A DNA stretch of 64,000 nucleotides, taken from Ancylostoma caninum. Taxonomy: Eukaryota > Nematoda > Chromadorea > Rhabditida > Ancylostomatidae. Shown one piece after another: positions 1-11,395 of the stretch. Both the position numbers and the translations under genes were made by a program. The notes under the pieces were generated by a model, which ran no database searches, had not been told where the DNA came from, and saw only the letters and a list, made by a program, of their open reading frames with translations. The number at the start of each line of letters is the position of its first letter. Position 1 is the stretch's first letter. Location of the stretch: contig JBAJFG010000076.1 of the NCBI GenBank assembly GCA_037903475.1, positions 186,001-250,000 of the forward strand, in the 5' to 3' direction.

Positions 1-2650
1 CGAAGATTCCATTTAACGACGCCTATCATAGTGTTTTCGAGTTTCTAGGGTTCACCCATGGCACTCAATAATATTTTTCTAAGGAAGTAGCTATCACAGC
101 TCATCTTATGCTGATCAATGGTTGTCGAAATCCTCATGTATTTTTTGCCCTTATAAATCGAACATGTTTGTCGCTCAGATTTCACCACCCACCCTTGAGT
201 TTTCCCAATAATTTATCTTGAAATATGAGAAATTTGCTTCAGAAAGAAACAACAGTGAAATGATGTCAGTTGATGAGATGTCTGACGTTTTTGATTTAGC
301 ACATTATTCTCGTATCCATTAACTCTCTGAATCCTTAACGACGTTCACAAAAAAGAAGATGTTTTCCTCAGCACTGCCTCATAATTGTGGTTTTAGTAGG
401 TAATGCCTATGTTGTCCTGAATTCCGGATGACCTAACCTCCTTCCACCGCGTAACTGCTGAAGATGATGTGTTCTCCTTACACCTAGTACTGTTTTGTTT
501 TTTGTCATATTTCGCAATTACCATGCTATTGTTGAACTTTCATTTTATAGTTTGAAAAATTCACAGTACCTTCCAAGTACAACGTGTTATTGCCAATCTC
601 TACTAGTTTCAATGGCAGGGGGAGGAACGTCTTTGGAATTACGTCGTAAAATACACGGATTAAAAGGAAGGTCGTATTAGCCTATTTGTGACTCCCACTT
701 TTCCCTGTCACACTTTTAAGAATTTTTTTTCGATTATTTAGAAATCTAGAAACTGATTTGTTAGCTCTACATATTTCCAAGGGTTTTCTCTTGGCATTTC
801 CCACTTTTTCCGCACCATCAGGTCCACCATCTTTTTTGATCTATTTTTTAACACTATCATCTCCTACAAGTTCTTGTACGGATTCCATAGATATCCTGGA
901 ATGTTTATCTTTTGCTTATTGGGCAAGAAATTCTACTGTGCGTCCATTACTTACTGATCTGTATAATTTATTGAACGCAACAAAAATTTCTTGCAAAGGA
1001 TTTCACCAGCTATTCTGCAACGAACCCTCATAGTTGCGAATACATGAGATGGGCAAGTAATCGAATGGTAATCCGACAAAAAATGGTGTATGTGTCGAAA
1101 TATAGAACAATGCTCGTAAAATACTGGTTAAGTAGCGGGTACTGCTAACCAAAAAAATTTCAGTTGCATTGTTCCTTGTGTGTGCATTTTTGAGCGATGT
1201 CTAGTCATTCTAAGGAAATTCCTTGTCTTAGACATCCTTTCTTATGCGCTCTTCATGTGTGCTGCTATGCACAGAAATTAATCTCATTGGTGAATAAGTG
1301 TGTTTTGTGATGACATGAAACTTCTACGTCAATATGTCTTTGCAGTTCTGTACGAAATATGCCTTCAGTTTTTTCTCGAATCTTATGTTTGGGCTTGTCC
1401 TGGATTTTCGCCTTTAGTGTGGAGCATTTCCATTCTGATTTTAAGCTTGTTCCAACGCTATTTTTTCTATCTTCTAATAAAGAAGTATTTTCCAAAGTGA
1501 ACTGTTTGAAAGTGGCTTTCTTCGGGACATGAGATAGCCGCAACATTCCTCCACTCCATTTTTGATGAGTCGACGCTATGAGCTGGGCTGTGGAAATAGC
1601 AGCTGACGTACTTTCCGAGTAATTCAAACAAAAAGGCTGCGTATGGAAACTTTGTGGATTTTGAAAATTTAGAAAGGCTCAGATAAAAATTGAAGCGAAA
1701 GATGCTCAGAAACAAAAATAGGGTAGGAACTATTTGCATTTGAGGAAAATACGCCTTATATATTGGTATTCGAGCTTTTTTGGAACATTCAAGCATTCAA
1801 GCAGTCGGATTTTCGCATGGCGAAACTCTCAGCCTAAGCTGCATTTTCCGATTTGAATTGGGCCAAATATTTCGAAGTGAAAGGCTTCTGCAATCCAAGG
1901 ATCAATGAAACCTCAATGCATGGGACAACGACAAAAAAACTGGGCCTCAGCAAACGTCCTACAGTAGCTCGTGACTTCTGCGCTCTGCAGTCTCGGACCA
2001 TCTTCTTAAATTTTGTAAAGACCACTATTCGTGAGGAAAAGTCAGAATTCTAGAGAGAAGGAAGAAATACAGAATATGATATTCTTCTCTCGTTTTGCAC
2101 AACAATCACTTGTAAGGAAAAGAGAATCAAACAATTATGCCTCCTTATGTGCTCATGAGCATGGGATGTAAGCATACCAAGATAATGGAGAAAGTAAACT
2201 AATCTTGATGGCCTGTAGTGATGCCTGAAAATTCCAAAAACATTCAGAACGATATCATGACCAGCATGGAATAGACAGACATCCAAAAATCCGAGGGGTT
2301 TTTCTCAACTTTGGTGAATTTTTCCGTATTGTTGAGGGAACACGGGGAAATTTATCTGCTTCTTCTCAATACTTTCTTCTCCAATATACTTTACGATTTT
2401 TTCTTATCATGATTCTTTACGGTAGTTCTCTATCATTACTAGTTTTTTCCTCTTCTCCATACCTTTTATACTGCAACCATTTCGCAATGGATCTCATTGC
2501 GTACCAATTAGTCTCACTATCGACGTTATCCGTTTATGCATAGCCTTTCGGATTTGACAGAAATTGTGAAGAGATCGGTCATTTCTAATTTTATCCATGA
2601 ACGAACTCCTTGGCATCGCCTGTTTTTCTGATGTTGCCTTGTCACGATGT
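1..2650. other. Gene-poor flank
   Basis: No exon chain with consistent splice sites could be built here. Open frames are short and lack recognisable domains. The longest is 1265-1627 on the minus strand (120 codons, Lys/Ser/Thr-rich, His-containing C-end), which could be an exon but has no supporting neighbour. Confidence 0.5.
1265..1627 (-). CDS. Unsupported hypothetical ORF
   Basis: A 120-codon uninterrupted frame starting at an ATG. The composition is hydrophilic, rich in Lys, Ser and Thr, with no signal peptide or membrane segment. I do not recognise a family. No partner exon, promoter or polyadenylation signal is evident. It could be a chance frame in AT-rich DNA. Confidence 0.15.
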   Translation of the reverse strand: MNYSESTSAAISTAQLIASTHQKWSGGMLRLSHVPKKATFKQFTLENTSLLEDRKNSVGTSLKSEWKCSTLKAKIQDKPKHKIREKTEGIFRTELQRHIDVEVSCHHKTHLFTNEINFCA

Positions 2651-2660
2651 TTCTGAACTA

Positions 2661-2666
2661 TATAAA
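2661..2666 (+). promoter_or_regulatory. TATA box candidate
   Basis: TATAAA inside the string CTATATAAATACC, 66 bp upstream of the ATG at 2727. Canonical TATA boxes at this distance from a start are uncommon in this window, so the pairing with the short ORF is suggestive. Confidence 0.35.
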
Positions 2667-2726
2667 TACCTGGTGTAGTACTATAGGCTGTTTCGCAATT
2701 TCTAAGTCATCTGATCAATAATAATC

Positions 2727-2828
2727 ATGATAGTCCATCAGCAAGCTGCTGTACTAGCTCTATTCGCCTTCCAAATGCACCCTGTTGACGTCGATCCAGC
2801 CAATAGCCACGATGCTATGTATGTGTAG
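2727..2828 (+). CDS. Short ORF downstream of a TATA box (hypothetical)
   Basis: A 33-residue frame beginning MIVHQQAAVLALFAF, whose hydrophobic stretch could be a weak signal sequence, followed by an acidic segment (HPVDVDPANSHDAM). A splice donor (gtatgt) overlaps the last codons at 2819, so it may be the first exon of a longer gene, perhaps an alternative first exon of the EGF/SEA gene that starts 200 bp downstream. Family not recognised. Confidence 0.25.
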   Translation: MIVHQQAAVLALFAFQMHPVDVDPANSHDAMYV

Positions 2829-3027
2829 CGACGTCATCTGGGGCGCAGACGCACCTCGCGGCCCTCCCGTCCGCCCGTACACTCTCGCAGCGGGAGGCGG
2901 TTGACAACAGCGTTGACAATACAAACTCACCTAGCCCTTATATGCAGATATTGGACCGTTTTTCGAGTTTGTCGATTCGCGGACGCGTCGTCGTACACAA
3001 CGCATCGCACGCAGCCCTGTCGTCATC

Positions 3028-6000
3028 ATGCTCTATGTCGTCATTCTTCTCATATCAGGTGGGCATTTAGCGTAGGCGGGCAGTGATGGGCTTTTGTTTG
3101 CCCCGCATCTCTGTATGATTTCCCCGTTCTGTACTTCATAGTGGAGTGAAAATGAGACAGAATCGGCGGTGGCAGGGAAGAGTCAATAAATTGGAAAAAA
3201 TTCGCAGAAAAAGTTTCGATTGTTCGCGAATTGGGACGGTTGGGCAAACGGTTACAGGGGTGTTTCTATCTTCCGTGATAGTTCTAACCCTGGGATCGCT
3301 CCCATGTCGTCCTGGGTGGTTGCCTTGAATTGAGATAAACTATTTAATTTCTAAGCCGGTAGGATCCCGTTGTGAGGTCAAGCGATAAAGGTAGGTGAAG
3401 TGGATTTTTCCTAGCCGTATTCGGAAAGGGGCCAACTGTGCCCCTCGAGAACTACTACGACTTGTTTTCCCCAACTAAGCAACTTTTGGAACTACCTCTT
3501 TCTATATATTCTCTTACCAACACCGATGCTGAGTGGATTTTGCATATACGCCTCACATTCGTCGTCGACAACACGAGGCGATTTTTTTATCACACCTAAA
3601 ACCGCTGTCAAAAATTGTTTTTGTAGCTGTTTTGCTCGGAAATTGGCGGCTAAAGCAGCGCATTTAGCGGCACCGAAAATCTGCACTGAAAGTTCCCAAT
3701 AAATTTTTTTTCGTTGCGCTTATGATCAAAAAATAGGCCACGTCCTGCTTTATTTTGCGAGACCTAGCATGTCGTAAAATATATCACTGTTGTCTAGAAA
3801 TAAGCCAACAAACGACACACGGTACAATAACTTGGCCCATCCTGTATAGTAGTGCTTAGCGGAGATTTTTCAAATCGGTGTCAATGACCAAAATTTTTGA
3901 AACCTACTGACCACCTCTTTAAATGATGTATTTCAGCCACGATAGCATCAAGTACTTCAGTCATTTCAAAACAAGGTGAGATATCTTTCCAGTCTTTGCC
4001 TATGTATTTGGAATAAACAAGCCTCAAGAGTTCTTTTTTGGCGCAGGGGTAGGCCTATGCGGGTACGGGATGAGTATTTGAACAAAAATATGAAAGGCTT
4101 GACTGTCATAACACCTCTGACCCTCGCAAGGTTCAAAGCATTTACAGTAGGCGGAAATACTACTGCCAGCAGCGGTGACGGTCCGCCAACGACAACGACA
4201 CCAGCCGAAGTGAAGCCGACGACAGCAGCTGCTGCTACCTCAGAAACCAAGCCGACAGGAGGTGGGGCATCGACGCGGACTGTTTGAAGAGGGAAATAGA
4301 CGGGAAGTAATTCCACAATGCCAAAATATAACTATGAGTTGGATTTTGGAGGTGGTGACGTCAGCACAACAACAACGCCAGCGGCAACAACAACAACAAC
4401 AACAACAACAGCAGTTTCCACCACCGTCGCCACCTCAGCCAGTGGAGCTCCTAGCTCATCCGAGAAACCCACGTCAAGTGGGTTTGCTACCATTGTCGAG
4501 GGCTACCTCCCCTGGGCAACTATTCATCTGTCCTCTCGACTTTTTATGTTCATCCATCTTCTGACACCTCTTTTCCATTAGGGTGTAAAACTATAAATGC
4601 GCGTTTGCGGGCCGAACAAAAATTATTTTAGAAGTGGTGATACAACACCTCGGTCTGAGATGTATCCATGGCAGGTATCAGTGACCCTTCGCCGAGTTCT
4701 GCCCAGAGTACTAGAACCTCGTTCAATGAAGTCGCTGCGCCATGAGGCAAAACGGCTACTCGTCCAAATTCTGACTTCGGCGTGGTTTTTGGACTTTTTC
4801 TCTTCCAAAAAAAGCTTTTTGGATAGAGGTAAATGATGTCCTGATAGCGCGAAGTCTAAGCTACATGTCGAACATAAGCACGACTTCCCAGCCTGGATTA
4901 AAGATTAAGTTCGATCGACATTCGATATTTCGGTTCAGTTACCCAATGACGGGGTATTTCAAAGAAGTCCCTTTTTACATAGATGTGATCTAGGAAAAAA
5001 ACAAATATTCCATAAATGTTCAAAATGAAGTGCTGCGTGATTCTGCTTTTGTCTTTCCCTGTTTGAAGTCGCATAACACACGAGTGGAAAATCCATAATT
5101 TTGGTCGATCGCATTCAAAAATTCTTTAAAAATCGAGTATTGGAATATACTCAACAATTCACATATGCTCAGATGCGCCATGAGTTGCTCTTTCAGGAAT
5201 TGTCAAGTTTTCCAGATAGGTGGTCAAACAGCGCGCATCCATAGTTTTACACCCTAATAATTTCCTCCATATGCATAGTGCTGTAATATTACCAATCCCC
5301 ACCACTTCTTGAGTCCTGCCATGTTTTATAAGCCCACTCCAATTTCAGCTCCCGCACCAGCTACCGAAGAGACAAATACTACTAGTGGGTTTTACTACGA
5401 ATAATGCTGAAGTTGAGAAATTCTACGAAGGGAGTTGGGTATAGGAAGCCCTGTGCTTTTCCTAGTGATTAATGAAGATCCATAAGATTTTTTAAAGATT
5501 AATAGTCGCGGACCGTTACCAGCAATTTTCAAAAGGTTTCCACGGATCACTTGAAAAAAAAATGTTTATTTAGCCGCCATGCCGCCGATAACTACAATCG
5601 GGCCGCGGAAATGTGGTAATATCGAGGACACTGATATTTGTTACTACGAGAATAGCCATGAACCTTGCGGTATGTGTTCCTCACTTATACGGGTTTCCGA
5701 CCATTTCTTAATTTCTTGCGCCGGAGTAGGATTATTCAGACATTTTTGTAGCTTTTGTGTTGATCGCCCAATAGGAAATGTTTTGGGGTAAATAAATATT
5801 TATATGAAAATAAATGGGTAATTGAGAGATTATTAGTCAAATGCTCAGCAACAAGTGTCACAAAATTTCACAAAAAGATCCCTTAACACTGCATTTTTTT
5901 CAAAACCCAATCTAACAAAATTCTTGTTGGCAAAACTGTTTATTATCGAAGTCAGGCAAATCAACAAAGTGCTAACTCACAAACTTTGGAAGAATCGGCG

Positions 6001-9000
6001 GAAAATTCACTTATTTCCTGAATCTTTCGTTGTTACTGACAGTCGCGAGGAGTTTCCAGACATCTGCGAGGGTGTAATGTGCCCAGTGGGTAAGAAATGC
6101 GTCAAGCGGGATAGAATGTGTATGGTTGACTGCGTCTGCGAGAAAGACACCGATGTCGTCGATCAGGATGGTACCTGTAGAAGTGAGTTTATCACTGAAA
6201 GCCTTTCTATCCTGTAGATCCCGAAAAAACAAAGGAATTTCAGATCCGTGCTATAAGAATCAGTGCCAGAACGGAGGCAATTGCATAGTTGACGCCAACC
6301 GACTGTCAAAATTCCGATGCGATTGCCCGTCGGAGTACGACGGGGTGCTCTGCGAGAATATGCACAACTTCTGCCTCGATCCTAAGCCATCGTTCTGTCC
6401 TGCGGGGCAGTACACTTGCCAGATGCTTGGTTTCCGGAATTATAGCTGTGAGTGTGCGGAGGGATGGTTCTACGACATCACCGGCAAGACTTGTGTCAAA
6501 GGTGAATGAACGGCTTTTTTGCTTTTTACAAATAAGGTTCGTATACCTAAAGATGGGCTCAGAAGCCCTGAATCCCCATACAGACGATGAATGCACAGTA
6601 ATTCAGTCGGCGAAATTGTAAACATCACGCTGGTATTCAAACAAACATACTATTCCGAGCTCTACAACAACGTGACGCATCCGGAAGCAATTGAAGCGAG
6701 AAGAACGATTTCAGCTGCGGTGAGTTTCCCACGATCTGGATAAAATCCCCGTTTTCTCCAAAAAAAAAAATCAAAAAAGCCACGGAAATTCAGTTCACGA
6801 AGATCTACGGCGATCACTTGATCAGGCTGGTTTTCGACAACTTCACGCAAGGATCTCTTGTGGCAAATCTGAAACTAATGCTCAAACTTGACGACAGTGG
6901 AGCCCTCAGGAGCAATGAGCGTATTTTTAAGGTAATCTCCAATGCAGTATATTTCAATTTATAGTTCTCTGAATGCCAGACCAAACTGTTTTATATTTTT
7001 AGTATTCTGCCATCATTTTCATCTCATTCTATGTAGCTGCCACTAGTAACTTAATTTATAATAATTATGAAGTCTTTTCCAAAATCAACGGCAGTTGGAT
7101 ATTTATGTCTGCCGCCTCCCTTTCTCTCCCACATCGCCAAATGCAGCACATCTTCACCCACTCTCTATATCTTTTCTTCTTCTTTTCTTTTCGGTTTCTC
7201 TCCGTTTTCTCTGTTGAACTGGACAACATCAACAGAGAAAAATTAGCGTTGACAGTAATAGATGGTTAAATGATTGGTTATGAACAATTATTGATGATGA
7301 TCCTATGAACATAGCGAAATAATATTTGTGTGCTTGTACACCTATCAATCGGAGCAGTTTGCCCATGAAGAGGGGTGAAGAAGTCAAGAAAAACTAAGCT
7401 ATCTCCTCATAGAGTCTGGGAAGGAAGGAATCTGGAAAATGTAAGGATAGTGATCGTGAAAAAAAAGCTTAAGTTGCTTATAGGACTCCCAAACGTTTCT
7501 TACAGAGGGAATCTGGAAAGAAACTCGAGATCTTTTGAAATAAGTTGCAGATGTGGATAATTAAAATCAAATATTTGAAAAGTAGAGGGAAAACAAGGAA
7601 TCACAAATGAGCTAAGACCACATTTTCATCTTTCTCATGGAAATTCTGGGAACTACTTCTCGTGGGACATCCTCCCCTCCATCTCCCACTGCAGGCTCAC
7701 AACCCACCCGCTCCATTTGCGTCGTGACACTGTAGTTGTCTGCGCATCCACACATTTCATTGATGTTCTCGTCCGATCACACTGCTTCCTAGTCTAGCAG
7801 TCCAAAGAAGTGATGAGATGCCTGGGAGCAGGCATCGACCACGTATCCTGATTTTCTTATTCAATAATTACAGTCAACAACCTGGAATTTAACTTTTCTA
7901 TCTTTTATTTCTATTTTCTCTTCTATTTTGTGTAGTATAGCGAGCAACCTCTCGGCGATCATTCCGTTCTGTGACAAATATTTTTCCTTGTCGTTCCAGC
8001 AATATCTCCTGGATTGCGACACTCAGAACAAGGCCTGCTTTGGCAATCTCGGAAAGGCGTACCTTCCCTACGATGGATGGGCCGCTAAGGTTAGATGATT
8101 CATACATTGACTAGTTTCCTCAGACCTTTTCTCATTTAAGGTAGCTCTCGTTGAGTTTCAGGATGAACGATGTGGAAACGTCGTCTGCCCACAATACACT
8201 GTCTGTGAGCCTATTGACGGTAAGATAGACATTAATGGCGATTTCTGTAACTTATGGATCACTCCTGCTCTTCAGGACAACCAGGCAAGACCCAGTGCGT
8301 GTGCATAGGCGGATTTCAAGCTACTGGATCTACAGTAGACAATCAAGGACGTCTTATACAACTATGTGAAGGTATGCCAATCTGGCATTGAGCCGCAACA
8401 TATCAGCTGAGATTGTTGGTATTCCAGACATTGATGAGTGCGCACTCAATCCTTGTCCAACAGTTGAAGAATGTCAGAATACTCCTGGCAATTTTACGTG
8501 CACTCACGATACAACCATTGCGGTGAGTCTTATAGTCCCTCGAAGTTGTGCCAAAAAATTTCATAATTTTCCAAGCGGAACATTCTCAGAGGAGTATTTT
8601 ACTACTCCAGCAATAGCAAGAGGAGGGTGCTGGATACTAACAGCCAGCTGTGTAGAACATTTGGGAACAGGGAAACTGCCAGAACAAGCCTATTTTAGGC
8701 TTTTTCCTAAACGCATGCATCATCCCACCTCGGAATCATTTTTGAGATTTTCGCGTGAGAAGAATCTCCAGTAGTTGCTGATTACAATGATATATGCGAT
8801 TCAGTGAAAAGCTGCTGGAATAAATGTTTTAAAGCCCCAACCACTGAGGAGCTTGTGGGCGGAGCTAATGCGTGGTTACAGCTTTTTCACCGCATGTATT
8901 CGTTTGCACATCACGCATGGAGCGCAGTTTCCATTCTGATAGGGAGTGGATGAGGAACGAATTCCCCGAGAAGATGCGCTCCTGGGGAGTGAATTATTCA

Positions 9001-10587
9001 GACATTTCCTTGGTGCCGCCCTTCGGCTCCGCCCACAGGCTCCTCGGCTATTGGGGCTCAAAAATGGGTTTTCGGGCAGTTTGGCACGGGATCACATATA
9101 CCATTGTGATCAACAGCTCCTGCAGATTGTTTTCACGCGAAAATCTCAAAAGCGACTCTGAGATGCCTCAAAGAAAACCAGGAAACAAATGCCTTTCACT
9201 ATGGAGAAGAGAATCAGCTGATATCATCGCGAATCGTTTTTCTGGGATAGGAAGGCTTTGCTTATGCGGAAAAATAGTACCCAACAGCCTAATCTTACAG
9301 GAAAGACGTGGTTACCATAACATTTTGTCAAATAATGAGCCATAAAAAAGCGGTGTCCCTAGAATGTTCACCTATTTGTTGATATCCTTAGTTAGTCCTT
9401 AGCTCCATAAAATTAACAGATATTCAGCGGATAAAGGAAGATCTTTCTCTTCAGACATGTCCCAGTGGCTCAAAGATCGTGGTGACCGGGCCCTTCTCCT
9501 ACAGATGCGAATGTAGTTGGATTTATGCTGGCTCCGATTGCCGGTTTCGTGAGTTATTTACGAATTGTTTTTTTCTTTTTCAATGTCTTTTTTTTTCAAT
9601 GACTCCATTTCACAAATGAATAATTCGAACTGCTGAACTTTGAAACAATCGAATTTTCGAATGATCGAATGATGCTCCAGCCAGCTTCCATCATTCGATC
9701 ATCCGAATGGATGATCAAATTCTTATCTATTCGATTGAACAATAAACACATGCTCATGAATAATTGTATAGAACTATCCTTGTTTCCATTTATAGCGATA
9801 TATAATGGTAACCACAATTTCTACTAGCTGCGTGCGTCAGCCGCGCGTCATACGCACGCATCCATTTGCGAAGGATTTTCCGCAATGACCGGTCAATGTG
9901 ACATGTACGTCCTCGATAGAAAGAACATGCGGTCTCCGCGTGGCCGCAAACGCGTCCGTCTGAGCTGCGTCAGCGATGCGACTGGCCCTATTCTTCATGG
10001 CATAGACGCACGCATCTAGTATAAATTGTGCTATCAGCAACTATAGCTTATTTTGAAAGCATTGATAACTAAGAATTCTGTGCACATCGCCTGAATTTCT
10101 CATCCCCCTCTCCATTTCCTACACTTTTTCGCGCTCTTTTCCTCTCTGGAGTCACTCCAACAATCTTCCCCAGTGCAGCAGACGATGTTAGAGTGCAGCG
10201 TCAACCAAACGGCTTGAAAAAGAATGCTATACATTTCCCCCTTATGTGCATGGATACAATCCGATGCCCTGAGATCAGAGTAGCAATATTCTAACTATGG
10301 TAAAGAGAACGACAACTGATTTTCAGCGCTCACACTGATTCTCCTAATACTTGCCTGTTTCTTCTTATTAACAACACTCATAGTTGGTGTCTTCATGTAC
10401 CTGCAAAAGAAGCGGAATCGATCGGGAACGTAGGTCAATTGAAGCAAGCTTAGCGATTCGGTAGTTTTCTAGACCACATCTTTCTCCACATACACAGGCT
10501 ATTCGCTATCCTTTAGCGGTGGCTGATGAGCTCGCCATTGTAATCACGATGTTACAGGTATCAACTCTACTCGGTGCCAGATGGAAT
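3028..10587 (+). CDS. EGF/SEA-domain membrane protein with mucin-like stalk
   Basis: Seventeen exons with matching phases: 3028-3058, 3937-3975, 4148-4261, 4352-4477, 5349-5384, 5574-5669, 6060-6182, 6244-6501, 6607-6719, 6794-6931, 8000-8089, 8162-8219, 8276-8371, 8428-8522, 9455-9548, 10327-10429, 10558-10587 (546 codons, 3' end open). Domains in order: short signal peptide (MLYVVILLIS), Thr/Ala/Pro-rich stalk to about residue 125, Cys-rich EGF-like modules (about 120-274), SEA domain (about 275-358), Cys-rich segment, calcium-binding EGF starting DIDEC (about 440-471), a last EGF, a TM helix rich in Leu/Ile/Val (about 504-526), then basic KKRNR and a short tail. This is the architecture of extracellular matrix or cuticle-attachment receptors; I cannot name an ortholog. 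The junction before 8000 is the weakest: the exon could extend upstream to about 7925, and an extra exon may be missing. Confidence 0.85.
4579..5256. mobile_element. TA-flanked terminal-inverted-repeat element (family A)
   Basis: Termini GGGTGTAAAACTAT..ATGCGC at 4581 and the reverse complement ending at 5254, each bordered by TA. This is the signature of Tc1/mariner-type elements. It lies in the intron between exons 4352-4477 and 5349-5384 of the EGF/SEA gene. A second copy is at 45412-46317. No transposase was recognised inside. Confidence 0.75.
8740..9152. repeat. Long inverted repeat (foldback) in an intron
   Basis: Arm 8740-8864 is the approximate reverse complement of 9027-9152. Matching blocks include GAGATTTTCGCGTGA / TCACGCGAAAATCTC and GTGGGCGGAGC / GCTCCGCCCAC. 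The arms may extend further outward with lower identity. It sits in intron 8523-9454 of the EGF/SEA gene and produces spurious ORFs on both strands. Confidence 0.7.
9813..10030. mobile_element. MITE, about 218 bp, with CACAATTT..TGCGTGCGTC termini
   Basis: The left end 9813-9838 matches the reverse complement of the right end 10005-10030 at about 24 of 26 positions (CACAATTTNTACTAGNTGCG then TGCGTC). The interior is GC-richer than the flanks. Related left-end sequence recurs at 56924-57010. It lies in the intron before the TM exon of the EGF/SEA gene. Confidence 0.75.
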
Positions 10588-10710
10588 GTAAGTTGAATTC
10601 TCTGCATCAATCATGGGTGGGAAATTTTTCATGGTGTTGATTTTTTAAAGATTTTTGTTTGATAGAATAGCTTTTCTGAGTTCGTGCATGGGAATATTTT
10701 TGGGGTGTGT

Positions 10711-10817
10711 CACGTTATACCTGGAAATGGGTTACAGCCAAGCTCTACGACTGGTCGATTAACCCAATCGGCCAATGGCAGAGCCCGTCAGCTCTGCCCA
10801 ATTCAGGTATAACGTTC
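10711..10817. mobile_element. Short MITE-like inverted repeat (CACGTTATACCTG family)
   Basis: The ends CACGTTATACCTG and CAGGTATAACGTTCC are inverted. The interior contains AATCGGCCAATGGCAGAGCC. Diverged relatives with the same CAATCGGCCAATCACAG core lie at 35664-35770 and 11600-11710. Confidence 0.6.
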
Positions 10818-10908
10818 CTTACCCCTTTTTTAGAATGCGCTGAGGTCGCGGTCACACCTTTCTTACAAAACTAACGTTTCGCTGCACTAGTCAACTCACT
10901 AACAATAT

Positions 10909-11217
10909 ACTAACACCAGTGGCGGACGCAGGGGGAGGGGGCGGCCCCCCCCCGAGAATGGGTCAGCAAATTTTTGAAAATACTTTACAATACATATAAA
11001 AATTACTTTACAATACATATAAAAATCTTGTATCAGTTTATTTTTATTAGTTTATTTTTATTATTATTTTCAATATAATTTTTATTAATTATTTATTATT
11101 ATAATTGAAGTTTTTATTAATTTTACTTTCCGTCTGGGTCCTCAAAACGGCGGAGACCCCTCTTTTTTCCCACGCCCTCCCCCCCGCCCACTTTCTGCGT
11201 CCGCCATTGACTAACAC
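10909..11217. mobile_element. Non-autonomous hAT-type element with 8-bp target duplication
   Basis: The element 10917-11209 has terminal inverted repeats CAGTGGCGGACGCAG and CTGCGTCCGCCATTG. It is flanked by a perfect 8-bp direct repeat, ACTAACAC (10909-10916 and 11210-11217). CAGNGGCG-type ends and 8-bp duplications are diagnostic of the hAT superfamily. Inside are subterminal G-rich and C-rich runs and an AT-rich core of about 150 bp, with no transposase. Further copies at 52898-53161, 50739-50947 and 32575-32719 are more decayed. Confidence 0.85.
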
Positions 11218-11230
11218 TAGTAGAGGAAGA

Positions 11231-11395
11231 ATGCATCATTGGGAGCATGGGTAATCTGATACCCATGGGTAGAAGATGGGCGAAGAAAACGCCACGTATG
11301 GGCAAAACGTCGATGTGTACCAGGTGAAGGGTAAACTTGGGTGCGTTAACATGTTTGCCATGGGTGATCCCAATGATGCGTCCGGTCCCTGATTT
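11231..11395. repeat. Dispersed repeat family C copy
   Basis: Begins TGCATCATTGGGAGCATGGG and ends CATGGGTGATCCCAATGATG, the inverted ends of a family defined by GCATCATTGAGATTACCC and GTAAACGTGTTAGC-like internal motifs. At least nine copies of varying completeness are in the window. Confidence 0.65.

Noticed and set aside
4262..4564. Gln-rich ORF (poly-Q frame)
   Set aside because: It is the shadow of the Thr-rich exon 4352-4477, which fits the exon phases on both sides; the Gln frame does not.
8872..9345. 157-codon plus-strand ORF
   Set aside because: Lies across the long inverted repeat in an intron of the EGF/SEA gene; no splice phase links it to neighbouring exons.
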